NCBI GenBank assembly: GCA_026397725.1
Contig: JAPLUI010000266.1
Coordinates: 1-64,000, forward strand
Source: Verrucomicrobiota bacterium
GTDB taxonomy: Bacteria > Verrucomicrobiota > Verrucomicrobiia > Verrucomicrobiales > Akkermansiaceae
DNA length: 64,000 nt
Direction: 5' to 3'
The stretch's first letter is position 1. Each line of letters starts with the position of its first letter. Below the pieces are notes generated by a model. The model did not search any database and had not been told where the DNA came from. It saw only the letters and a program-made list of their open reading frames with translations. The translations under genes and the position numbers were made by a program. Shown here one piece after another: positions 26,301-35,700 of the stretch.

Positions 26301-29300
26301 AGTGCGGGGTTTCGCCCAGGGCGGTGATGGCGGAAATCACATAATAATAGCGGGTGCCATTGGTCAACCCGGGGTTGAGATACGTGGTGCCCGTCGGGTT
26401 GGCGATCACCGCATAAGGACCGCCGGTGATGGTGGCGCGTTTCACGGTGTAGCCGGTGGCACCTGGCGCGGGATCCCAGCTCAGGGCGATCTGCCCATCG
26501 CCTGCGGTGGCCACCAAGCCCGTCGGGCTCGGCTGGAATCCCGGCGTCACATCGTGCAGGGCGTAGGCGCTCGTTTCCATCTCGGGACTGCCTGTTCTGG
26601 TGAGCACCACATTGGCCACGTAATCCCCCGGGTTCTGCGTCCAACTCGCGGTCAAGATCCGGTTATTGCCCGACCACGACGAGGGAGCGAGCGCTTGTTC
26701 CACCGACACGCCTGCGGAGGCGCCGTCCGTCGAAACCAGTTGCAGCCGATAGGTGTGACCAGGGGTGAGCCCCGGGAGGTTCAAATAATGATAGGTTTCA
26801 GAAGACCACGCATAGGAGCGCATCAGCTTGCCGAAAGCCGTGGAACCGTTCAGCGACGGAACGTGACCATGCGTATCGGTGTCGGTGCGCTGATGACTGG
26901 CACTCAATCCGGTGGGGGACGTGTGACTCCAATCCGTGCCGAAGCTCAAACCGTTAGCCAGCGTGACCGGCGCCACCGCCGTGCTGCCGAAGTGATTGGC
27001 TTCGACCAGCGTGCCGGTGCTCAGGATTTCCGCCCCGGTCGCTGCGGCCGTGACCGCGAGCGCGGTGTTGGTGAAGACGACATTGGGGGCGACGGTGATG
27101 GTGACGGTATAGTCCTGATAGATCCCGCCGTTCTCGGCGGTGACCCGGTAGGTGACCGGGCTGGCGAAGTTTTGCGGGGTGGCCGGCGCGATGGTGGCGC
27201 CGGCGGCAGCGACCAAGGTCGGCGACAGCGCGCTGATGGCGGTGCCAAAGGGCACGGTGATGGTGATGTTGCGGTCAGTGATTTGGGCCGCGCCCAATGC
27301 CCCGAAAGTGCAGGTATCGATGGTGGTGTATGTGTTGGTGCCGGCGGCTCTAACGCCTTTGTCCAACAACTGCCAGCCATTGAGCGGAGCCCAGTCGTTG
27401 TTGACCTTGGCCTGGACGTGGATTTCGCCGGCGGCATTGGGGATCAGGCGATCGAGCACGGCATGGTTCGCGCCAGCCCTCCAATCCGTCGCGGTGCCGC
27501 CGTTTTCCACCGTGTGCTGCACCAGGCCGACCCGATACGAGGTGCTGCGATCATCGGTGTTGTATTGGCTGGCCAGCGCCAGTTGATAGATATGTGAAGT
27601 GTTCAGGCCGGTCACCTTGAACAAGGTGGTGTGGCTGAGCAAATTGGGACTTTGGCTCAGTTGCAGGCCGCCCTTGAGCAACCGCGCGCCGTTGGGAGCC
27701 ACTCCGAGGCCACCCCAGTCGCTGGCGGAGCCGTGCGCCACCAGGATCGCCGAGACCCCGATGGTGGTGGCCACCCCCTCGGAGTTCTTCATGTTAGTCA
27801 GGGCGGTGGTGCCACCCGCGCCCGCGTTCCAGCAATGCACCGCAGTGGACGCGGCGTTGATCCCGTCATAATCCAGCGGAGCCACGCGACTGGCCGTGCC
27901 ACTGCTGGCTGCGGAGTTAGATGCGGTTCCGTTCATCAGAATCGCGCTGCCGTGATAATCCAGGTTGACGGTCACCGGGGCCGTTACCGGCATGGCACTG
28001 GCCTCGTTGGAAGCCAAGCTGGTGCCACCGGCGCCGGTGGCCGTGACCACATAGTAATACGTGGTGCCATTGGTCACGGTGGCATCCCGATAGTTGGTGG
28101 TCGTGACATCCGGGAAGCTGGCATAGGGTCCGCCGGGCGCCGTCGCGCGTTGCACCGTATAACTGGTCGCGAACGGCGACAGCGACCAGGCCAGGGCGAC
28201 GGCGGAATCGAGCGGGGTGGCCGTGAGGTTGGCCGGGACCACCGGGGCGGTGCTGCCGACGCAGCGGAAGAAGGCGCTGGCCGGCACCCGGCCCGAAGCA
28301 CCCGGCCCGGACCAGTCGAGATAGAGGTAATTGTCGCCATAAGTTTCCACGAACTCCACCCGGATCCCGTGATAGCCGGCCGTCAGATACACGGGCATGT
28401 TGGACCACCCTGCTTGCCCGTAGATCGTCTTCATCACCCAGGTTTCATCCACAAACACCCTGGTATTGTCGTCCGCGCTGATGCTGAACGCATAGTAACC
28501 GGCGGTGGTGATTTTGACATAACCGGTATGCCGCGAGGAGAAATGGTCCTCGTAGCCGGTGGGAAAATCGGCATGGGCGAAACTGATCTGGGGGTCGATC
28601 CGGGTATCATTCGGCGCGAGGTGCGCCATGTCCGGCCAGGTGTACAAGTCCGGGGGTTGTTGATAGAACTCGGAATGGATCCCGGGTGAGATCGTGCCCA
28701 TGCTGAGGAACACCGTCGCAAGGGCGGAGTCCACCGTGCCGTCATTGACCTTGAAGGTGAAGCTGTCCGTCGAGTTGTAGCCGGCCACCGGCGTGAAGGT
28801 GAGGTTCGGCGCGGTGCCGCGCAGCGTGCCATGCGCGGGCTGGCTGAGCACGGTGAAGGTGAGCGGGTTGTTATCCGCATCGGTGCCACTCAGCACGATG
28901 GCGGTGGCAGTGCCGAGCGCGACCGGCAGGCTGCGGTTGAGCGCCACGGGGGCCTGGTTCACCGGGGTGACCGTTAGGCTAACAGTCGCCGCCGCCGAAC
29001 TCACCCCTTCGCTATCGGTGACGGTGAAGGCCAGGCTGTCGCTGCCATTGTAAAGCGGTGCCGGCGTATAGGTCAGGAACGGGACGACGCCGGACAAGGT
29101 GCCGTGGGTGGGAGCGGCGGTGAGTTTATAGGTGATGGCATATCCTTCCGGGTCGGTGCCGGCCAGCGTGATGGGAATGGCGGTATCCTCCACCGTGCTG
29201 AGCGTTTGCGCGATGGCCAGCGGCGCGTCGTTCACCGCCGTGACGTTGATGACCACCGTGGCGAGGGCCGAGTTGACTGTGCCGTCGTTAGCCACGAACG

Positions 29301-32300
29301 TGAAACTGTCCGTGCCATAGTAGTTCGCGGCCGGCGTGTAGGTGCGACTCGCCGCAGTGCCGGCCAGCGTGCCATGCGCAGGCGAGTCCACGATGCTGTA
29401 GGTCAGCGGGTTGCCATCCGCGTCGGTGCCGGTCAGCGTGATGATCTTGGCGGTGTCTTCCGCAGTGGACACGCTTTGGTTGTGGGCGACCGGCGTGATG
29501 TTGCCGCCGAGCCCCACCGCGATGGTGACCGTGGCAATGCTGGAGTCCACCTTGCCGTCGTTGGCCTTGAAGGTGAAACCGGTGTTGCCGGTAAAGCCGG
29601 CCACCGGGGTGTAGGTCAGGGCGGGCGGGGTGCCGGCGAGCGTGCCGCTGGCCGGGCCGGTCACCACGGTGTAGGTCAGCGGGTTGCCCGCATCGGCATC
29701 GGTGGCCGTCAGCGTGATGGCTTTCGCCGTATCCAATGCCGTGCTGACATGCTGGTTGAGGGCCACCGGCGGGCGGTTTGGATCCGCCACCACCGTGAGC
29801 GTGAGATCGCGGGTCACCGGGCCGTATTTGTTAGGATCGAGCACGCCATCCGTCACCCCCAGTCTGACGATATAGGAACCGGGCGTGTCGAAGGTGGCGA
29901 GGGTGGTGTTGCTGGTGGTGGTGCCGTTGGTGCTGAAGGTCACGGCCCCCGCGCCGCGGGGCTTGCTCCAGGAATACACGAGCGAGGCGCCGTTGCCATC
30001 AATGTCCGCCGCGGCGGCGCTGAGCAGGGCGGTGCCGAGCGGCAGGGTCACCGTGGTGGGCGTCGCGGTGCAGGTGCTGATGGATTTGAAATACACCAGC
30101 GTGTGCGCGGTGGTGTCGTTTTGAATGGTGGCAATGGTATCGGCCAGATCGTAGCCGTTGCCATTCCAATAATCCAGCGACGGCAGCGTGGCGGCGGCGG
30201 TGGAGCCATACTTCTTGAGGGCGTTCTTGCAGTCGTTGTTCCCGTTCGGCAACCACGAGCGACCGCTTTCAAGGTTTTCGAAAATCATGGCTGCCGGAAT
30301 GCCTTCGTCGATATTGTATTTTGCCAGCAAGCGGATGCAGGCGTCGGCCAGCCATTCATTGCAGATGGTGTGATCGCTCATGAGGGCCGTGGTGATGACC
30401 GGGGCCAGCGCCTGGACATTGGGGAGGGTCAGGGCGTTGTTGAAGGTGTTGATCAGGCTGTTGCGCCCGAGCGATCGGGACATGGCGGTGATGGCCGGAT
30501 AGAGCAGCCCGGTGGACACGCCCGAGACGGAACCGCCCAGTTGCGCCTCGAACGCCGCGCCGCCCAGGGTGCCATACGCGATTTGATAGGGGTCGGCCCA
30601 GTTGATCGGTTCGATGGGCTGCGCGGTGGCGACTATCTTGGTGAGCATGTCGGTCAGCGCCGGCTGGGCCACACTCCCCATGGCCTTGAGGGCCTCCGCC
30701 GCGTAGTAGCGCACATGGTAGTCGCTGTCGGAGAGCCGGTCCCGCAGCACGCTCACCGCCGTGGCTGGCTTGAGCTGGCCGAGGGCCTGGCAGGCGCCCT
30801 TGCGGGCATTCAGGTTGGTGAGGTCGGCCGCCATGGTCAGCAGCGTGGCGACCTTGGTGCTGGCGTCGGCGCGGGTGGCCAGTTCGGCAGCGGCCCAGTT
30901 GCGTTTTTGCGACGACCAACTGGAGAGTGCGGCGACCAATTGGTCGCTGGTCAGGGTGTCGAGGTCGGTGCGTAGCGAGTACACCCCGTCGGTGATGGCT
31001 TCGTTGACGTCGCTGGCATTGAGATGGTTGGCGGCGTTTGGGTTTTTGCCGGTGATGTAGAGCCGCTGGAGCGCCGTGGCATAGGTCAGGAGGAAGCAGG
31101 CCGTGTCACTGTCGGCGCCCAGGCCCATGGCGTCCTTGGTCGGGTCCGTGGCGTTGGCGCTCGCGCCGGTGGCCGAGTGATAGGCGAAGGAGCCATCCCA
31201 GCGGCGCACCATGTCGAGTTCCCATTGGATTTGCCGGAAGTAGGCGGCCATGGCGGTGGGGCCGCCGACGTTGACGCCGAGCGGTTGCCAGAGGTGGGCA
31301 TAGTAGGGGCCGGTGTGGCCCATTTCGCGCAGCGAGTAGGCGGCGGTGCAGGACTTGGCGAAGTACTGCGCCTGGGGGCTCATGTCGGCCTGGTCCTGCA
31401 GTGCCATGAGCAGCGAGGCGAGGCCGTTTTTGCCGTTGTCGTCATGCAGGTCTTCCGGCGGCGAGTGGCCGTAGGGGACCGAACCTTTGCCGGCGAAGTA
31501 GGCGAAATACTTGCGCCCGCGCTCGATGGCCGGCTCGATTTCCGGGTCCAGCGAGCCCCCGGACCGGGCAATCGCCTTGCGGCCCAACATGATTCCGAGA
31601 TTGACGGTTTCCCCGGCCTGATTGACGGGGCCATAGGTGGGCACATGGCCATGGGTCGATGAGCCATCGGATTTCGACCATGCCATGCCGTGGCCATAGG
31701 TGCCGAACACGCTCTGGCCGGCGGCGCAGGTGGCGGTGAGTTCGCGGATGGCGGGCAGCACCTGGGCGTCGTCGGTGGCGAGGTAATACTCGCTCAGGAA
31801 CACGTTGGTGTAGCCCCATGGCCACGCCACCATGGCATTCACGGGAATGGTCAGATCCAGGTACTGCGCCGCGACCTGCCGGGCATAGGTCTGCACCTTG
31901 GACTGGACCGTGGCGTAATACGGATCGGTGGGTGCCACGCAAGCCAGCAGCGCCAGCGCGATGACGGCGTTGCCTTCGGTGTAGCCGCTGTTGATAGAGC
32001 GGGACGCCAGGCGCGTGCAGGCCTTGGTGATGATGTTGGCTGATTTCGGACAACTGAAGGGGGCGGTCGCGCTGTAGCTTCCCATGACCGCAAGGGTGAT
32101 TTGGACATTGAGGGTGAGGCCACCCCGCCAGATGAGCAGCTTGAGGGCCCCGGCGTTGGCGGTCTTCTCGGCCTCGGCGATGGCCAGGCCGAGGCTCTTG
32201 CGGGCATCGCTGGTGAAGGCCACCGGCGCCGCCGCCGTGCCGCTCGCCCCCAGCATCACGTCGCCCGCCAGCAGGATGCCGGCCGCCGGTGAAGCCGCTT

Positions 32301-32544
32301 CAACGCGGGTCACCAGGATCTGGCGGCTTTCGGTGGTCAGCCCCTCCGGGGTGAACAACCACTCGTTGCCGGTGCTGTAGATCCAGCCGCGGGCACCGGT
32401 CGGGCCCAGGTTATAGGTGTCGGTGGTGTCGATCAGGACGCCCGGTGCCGTGGCATCCGGAGGGGTGGCCTGCACGCCTGCGGGCAGGGCCAGCAGGGAC
32501 ACCATCACCGCGAGTGCGGCACGCCAAGCAGCTTTGTGTTTCAT
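23398..32544 (-). CDS. Giant secreted multidomain protein (DUF6288-like, HEAT, Ig-like, PA14, FN3, YDG/MBG)
   Basis: 3,048 residues from MKHKAAWRAALAVMVSLLAL, a signal peptide. Residues about 40-560 resemble DUF6288, with a PDZ-like start (DVMLGASG, LKLLIWRGG), YSATAPFSCPKSANII and an alpha-toroid-like region. HEAT-like repeats lie at about 570-680 (DYHVRYYAAEALKAMGS). Several cadherin-like repeats follow at about 900-1285 (FTFKANDGKVDSSIATV type). A PA14 domain is at about 1288-1430 (IHSEFYQQPPDLYTWP). Then come FN3 domains, a Big_5-like domain, YDG and MBG repeats (ANKIYDATATATLTGG) and a final calcium loop DPDGDGFGNLAEY. It is a surface or secreted carbohydrate-associated protein. No catalytic site could be assigned. 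Confidence 0.85.
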   Translation of the reverse strand: MKHKAAWRAALAVMVSLLALPAGVQATPPDATAPGVLIDTTDTYNLGPTGARGWIYSTGNEWLFTPEGLTTESRQILVTRVEAASPAAGILLAGDVMLGASGTAAAPVAFTSDARKSLGLAIAEAEKTANAGALKLLIWRGGLTLNVQITLAVMGSYSATAPFSCPKSANIITKACTRLASRSINSGYTEGNAVIALALLACVAPTDPYYATVQSKVQTYARQVAAQYLDLTIPVNAMVAWPWGYTNVFLSEYYLATDDAQVLPAIRELTATCAAGQSVFGTYGHGMAWSKSDGSSTHGHVPTYGPVNQAGETVNLGIMLGRKAIARSGGSLDPEIEPAIERGRKYFAYFAGKGSVPYGHSPPEDLHDDNGKNGLASLLMALQDQADMSPQAQYFAKSCTAAYSLREMGHTGPYYAHLWQPLGVNVGGPTAMAAYFRQIQWELDMVRRWDGSFAYHSATGASANATDPTKDAMGLGADSDTACFLLTYATALQRLYITGKNPNAANHLNASDVNEAITDGVYSLRTDLDTLTSDQLVAALSSWSSQKRNWAAAELATRADASTKVATLLTMAADLTNLNARKGACQALGQLKPATAVSVLRDRLSDSDYHVRYYAAEALKAMGSVAQPALTDMLTKIVATAQPIEPINWADPYQIAYGTLGGAAFEAQLGGSVSGVSTGLLYPAITAMSRSLGRNSLINTFNNALTLPNVQALAPVITTALMSDHTICNEWLADACIRLLAKYNIDEGIPAAMIFENLESGRSWLPNGNNDCKNALKKYGSTAAATLPSLDYWNGNGYDLADTIATIQNDTTAHTLVYFKSISTCTATPTTVTLPLGTALLSAAAADIDGNGASLVYSWSKPRGAGAVTFSTNGTTTSNTTLATFDTPGSYIVRLGVTDGVLDPNKYGPVTRDLTLTVVADPNRPPVALNQHVSTALDTAKAITLTATDADAGNPLTYTVVTGPASGTLAGTPPALTYTPVAGFTGNTGFTFKANDGKVDSSIATVTIAVGLGGNITPVAHNQSVSTAEDTAKIITLTGTDADGNPLTYSIVDSPAHGTLAGTAASRTYTPAANYYGTDSFTFVANDGTVNSALATVVINVTAVNDAPLAIAQTLSTVEDTAIPITLAGTDPEGYAITYKLTAAPTHGTLSGVVPFLTYTPAPLYNGSDSLAFTVTDSEGVSSAAATVSLTVTPVNQAPVALNRSLPVALGTATAIVLSGTDADNNPLTFTVLSQPAHGTLRGTAPNLTFTPVAGYNSTDSFTFKVNDGTVDSALATVFLSMGTISPGIHSEFYQQPPDLYTWPDMAHLAPNDTRIDPQISFAHADFPTGYEDHFSSRHTGYVKITTAGYYAFSISADDNTRVFVDETWVMKTIYGQAGWSNMPVYLTAGYHGIRVEFVETYGDNYLYLDWSGPGASGRVPASAFFRCVGSTAPVVPANLTATPLDSAVALAWSLSPFATSYTVQRATAPGGPYASFPDVTTTNYRDATVTNGTTYYYVVTATGAGGTSLASNEASAMPVTAPVTVNLDYHGSAILMNGTASNSAASSGTASRVAPLDYDGINAASTAVHCWNAGAGGTTALTNMKNSEGVATTIGVSAILVAHGSASDWGGLGVAPNGARLLKGGLQLSQSPNLLSHTTLFKVTGLNTSHIYQLALASQYNTDDRSTSYRVGLVQHTVENGGTATDWRAGANHAVLDRLIPNAAGEIHVQAKVNNDWAPLNGWQLLDKGVRAAGTNTYTTIDTCTFGALGAAQITDRNITITVPFGTAISALSPTLVAAAGATIAPATPQNFASPVTYRVTAENGGIYQDYTVTITVAPNVVFTNTALAVTAAATGAEILSTGTLVEANHFGSTAVAPVTLANGLSFGTDWSHTSPTGLSASHQRTDTDTHGHVPSLNGSTAFGKLMRSYAWSSETYHYLNLPGLTPGHTYRLQLVSTDGASAGVSVEQALAPSSWSGNNRILTASWTQNPGDYVANVVLTRTGSPEMETSAYALHDVTPGFQPSPTGLVATAGDGQIALSWDPAPGATGYTVKRATITGGPYAVIANPTGTTYLNPGLTNGTRYYYVISAITALGETPHSAQASALPTVPASPPAAPTGLAATPGSNTVGLTWNASSGALGYNVKRSLTSGGPYTTLGSPAATSYIDATAINGTPYHYVVSATNGAGEGANSTQVSATPSALPSTTTLASSLGATGAYGSAVTFTATVTAGASGTVTFKDGATVLGTGTLSSGQASIATSSLALGGHSITASYGGDATYAPSASGAFDFTVSAKMLTITGVTAANKIYDATATATLTGGAVSGVVSGESVTVIAGTGAFASANVGTWPVTATGYALGGANAGNYALAAQPGVANAGITARPLQLAGTRVYDGTLVAAAASLTIQNNLDGANLTLTGSTTLAGKEVGAQALAPIPAAARVQSKTGNTGPNASTTIPVTLSTAPANGNTLIAVIATRGSSAGRVTGITQTGATWSRAAQATNPNGTTTEIWQAPNILNAAAALTINQALLRSAAVVMEYRGVLSASPLDQTSSATGNSTAALTGTTPSTTQANELWIGGMGYISSTPTLGTVLNSFTAVASAQSTHGTAANNAKGYALERIVSATGTAYSGGTLSTTAQWAGALATFKTITPGTLALAGSAAGNYTLTGATGSLQVTPKALTVNGLAASDKTYDGTPAVALTGSAALPPAQAAGSGTSSDGKPYTGDTLTLGGTAVAEFADKHAGPNRPVTVTGITLGGAQAGNYTLTRQVGLTANLTPRPLTVAAVPATKTYDGTSTAAGTPILTPPLATGDAASTLAQAFQDGNAGDGNKVIIPGITLDDGNGGANYAVTLTNCTTGTIHQAAASITLGDLTQTYDGTPKSASATTTPEGLTVNLTYDGSPTSPSAAGSYAVLATIREMNHTGTASGTLLIKVEDLDSWRASHFTPAEITAGLAADDRDPDGDGFGNLAEYTLGTDPRTFNPHPLALTHPAGNTFTLRFVARSASGAGYAGRTRKYAVEVSSDLANPASWQGLSGFTNLIGEDQSVIVTLPIEAPGKFYRLNVRVE

Positions 32545-32764
32545 ACGTGGAGCCGTCATACACCCGGCGGGTGATGGCTGGCTACCACCATTTGGCGCGG
32601 ATAAAATCAGGCTGGCTAAAAACGGGCTTGACATCCTGCCGCAGCGGGTTCACTTGCTTCCGGTAGCGCCGCAATGTAATGTGATCATCGGATGCCCACT
32701 TGATCTCGACTCAGCGCCGCCCGCCATTTCCAACTTTCTCCAACTTTCCTACCCCTCCTCTCAC
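32545..32764. promoter_or_regulatory. Divergent promoter region between two giant genes
   Basis: 220 bp between the divergent starts at 32544 (-) and 32765 (+). A TTGACA hexamer at 32628-32633 could be a -35 element for the plus-strand gene, but no good -10 follows at 17 bp. Positions 32725-32760 are pyrimidine-rich (CCAACTTTCTCC, CCTACCCCTCCTCTC). It must hold both promoters, and shared control of the two genes is likely but not shown. Confidence 0.4.
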
Positions 32765-35700
32765 ATGAACCTCCCGTCCACCCTTCGCTATCTTTGCCAC
32801 GGTTCCCTCGCCGTGCTCCTTGCGGCGCAGTCCGCCTCGGCCGCCAATGGTTATTGGAACTCGGATGCCAATGGCAACTGGGCGAGCGCCGCGGACCCGC
32901 CGTGGCTGGGGGCCGAGGTGCCGGGAGCCAACTCGGGCACGCTGAATTTCGACCTCGCGACCTTCGGGTTCGCGCTCACTGCGGACCGGATCGTCACGGT
33001 GGATGCCAATCGGAATATCGGCGGCATCACCTTTGCCAACCCCTCGTCGAGCAAATTCACCCTGAGCGGCGGCAGCCTGCTGTTGTCCAATGGCGGCGTG
33101 ATCCAGACCGCGGTGGATAATGGCGATCATACCGATACCATCAGCACGGCCATCGCGATTCAGGGCGACGGTGGTGGCGCCACCTTCACCGCGGGTGCGA
33201 ACTGGACCACGAGTATCATGAGCCTCGGCGCGGTGACGGGGGCCTCGACGGGAGCCAACGTCACCACGCTCGTCCTGAATGGCGGGAATGTCGGCGACAA
33301 CGTCATCACGGGGGTGCTTGGCAATGGCACGGGCGGGGGCAAACTGGCGGTGACCAAGAGCGGTATTGGCACCTGGATACTCGCCGGCTCGAACACCTTC
33401 GGCGGGCAGTTGAGCGTGGAGGAAGGCATCTTGAAAGTCGCCACGGTCAACGGTGCCAGCGCCGCCGGGGTGTTCGGCAACAGCACGCTTGCCGTGATCC
33501 TCGGCAGGGCCGGCGGCATCACCGGCACCCTCCAATACACCGGTGCCAGCACCAGCAGCTCCAAGAAGTTCACCATGGCCGCAGGCGGTAGCGGCGCATT
33601 CCTGGTGGATACGACCGGAGCCATCCTCACCGTCAGCGGCGTGATCGACGGCGAGGGCATTCTCGCCAAGGCCGGGACGGGAACGCTCAACCTCTCCGGT
33701 GCCAATACCTATACCGGCGGCATTGAGTTGTACGACGGCGTGCTGGCCTTGGGTAGCAGCGGTGCACTGGGCAACGGCGGCATGCTCACCTTCCGTGGCG
33801 GCACGCTCCAGTTCAGCGCCACTAACAAGGCCGACCACTCCGCCCGCTTCAGCACGACCGCCAACCAAGCCTTCAATTTCGACACCAACAGCCAAGCCGT
33901 CACCCTGGCGAGCGGCTTGACCAGCGCTGGCGGTTGGCTCACCAAATCCGGCACGGGCACGCTGACCCTCAGCGGTGTCAACACCTACGACTTTGGCACC
34001 ACGGTCAATGCCGGCACGCTGGCGTTGACCGGAGCCGGCACGCTCGGGGCAAGCACCGGGTCGCTCACGGTGGATGGTGCCACGACCATCGTCAGCCTGG
34101 GCTCGACCAATCAAACGGTCGGCGCGGTTTACTTGTGGAACGGGGCGCAGATTACCGGCACCGGCATCCTCACCGGCATGTCCTTCGACGCCAATAACGG
34201 CACCATCAGTGCCAAACTCGCAGGCCAGGATGCCATCCTGACGAAAAACAACAGTGGCACCCTGACCCTCACTGGTGCCAATACCCACGGCGGCACCACC
34301 GTCTATGAGGGGACGCTGACCCTCAGCGGGGCCGGCACGCTCGGGGCTCCCACCTGCACGCTCACGGCGAACGGCAGCGCGACCATCGTCAGTTTGGGCA
34401 CGACCAACCAGACGGTCGGCGCGGTCAACCTGTGGAACGGGGCGCAGATCACCGGCACCGGCACGCTCAGCGCCAGCACCGCCTTCAACGTGGACAGCGG
34501 CACCATCAGCGCCAAACTCGCGGGCCCCGGCACCTTGATAAAGGGCGACACCGCCACGGTGATCCTGAACGGAATCAACACCTACAGCGGGGCTACCCTG
34601 GTCAGTGCGGGCACGCTGCAGGTGGCGAAGCCGTCCTCGCTGCCAGGTCAGACGACGCCCGGGCTCATCTCGGTGGCCGACGGTGCCACCCTGGCGGTCA
34701 ATGTCGGCAGCAGCGGGGAATTCACCGCGACCGACATCAGCAATCTCCTGACCAACGCCACCTTCGCGGTCAACTCGATTCTGGGGGTCAACACCACGGC
34801 CGCGTTTGCCATGAGTTCGAGCCTTACCGGAGCCATCGGCCTCAGCAAGCTCGGCACCGGCGTGCTGACCCTCTCTGGCACTGGCAACACCTATAGCGGT
34901 GGCACCAGGGTCCTCGGCGGCACGCTGCTGCTCAGCGGGGTCGGCACGCTCGGGGAGAGCACCGGAGCGCTGACGGTGGACGGGGCCACCGCCATCCTGA
35001 GCATGGGTGCGACCAACCAGACGGTCGGCGCGGTCACGGTGTTGAACGGTGGGCAGATCACCGGCACCGGCACGCTCACCGGCACCACGTTCAACGTGGA
35101 GAGCGGCACCATCAGTGTCAAACTCGCGGGCACGGGTGCCATGCTGACCAAGAGCAGCATCGGCATGGTGACCTTGACCGGGGCCAACACCTACGACGGC
35201 GGCACCCTGGTCAACGACGGAACGCTGACCCTTTCCGGGAGCGGCAAGCTCGGGGCGGCCACCGGGGCGCTTACGGTGGACGGCGGCAGTGCCATCCTGA
35301 GTTTGGGCACGACCCTCCAGACGGTCAGCGCGGTCAGCTTGCTCAACGGCGGGCAGGTCACCGGCACCGGCACGCTCACCGGCACCTCGTTCAACGTGGA
35401 GAGCGGCACGATCAGTGTCAAACTCGCGGGCACAGGTGCCGTCCTGACCAAAAACAGTCTTGGCACGGTGCTCCTGACCGGAGCCAACACCTATACGGGT
35501 GGCACCCGGGTCACTGCCGGCACGCTGCAGGCTGCGACGATTGCCTCGCTGCCGGGTCAGACCACCCTCGGGCTGATCACGGTGGCCGACGGCGCCAGTC
35601 TGGTGCTCAACGCCGGCGGCACCGGCGAATTCGCCTCAGCCAACATCACCAGTCTGGTGACCAACGCCAGCTTCGCCGCCAACACCCTGCTGGGGATCGA

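Noticed and set aside
29104-30975. Plus-strand open frame of about 620 codons opposite the giant DUF6288-like gene
   Set aside because: Gly/Arg-rich mirror frame; the minus strand has a clear multidomain protein there.
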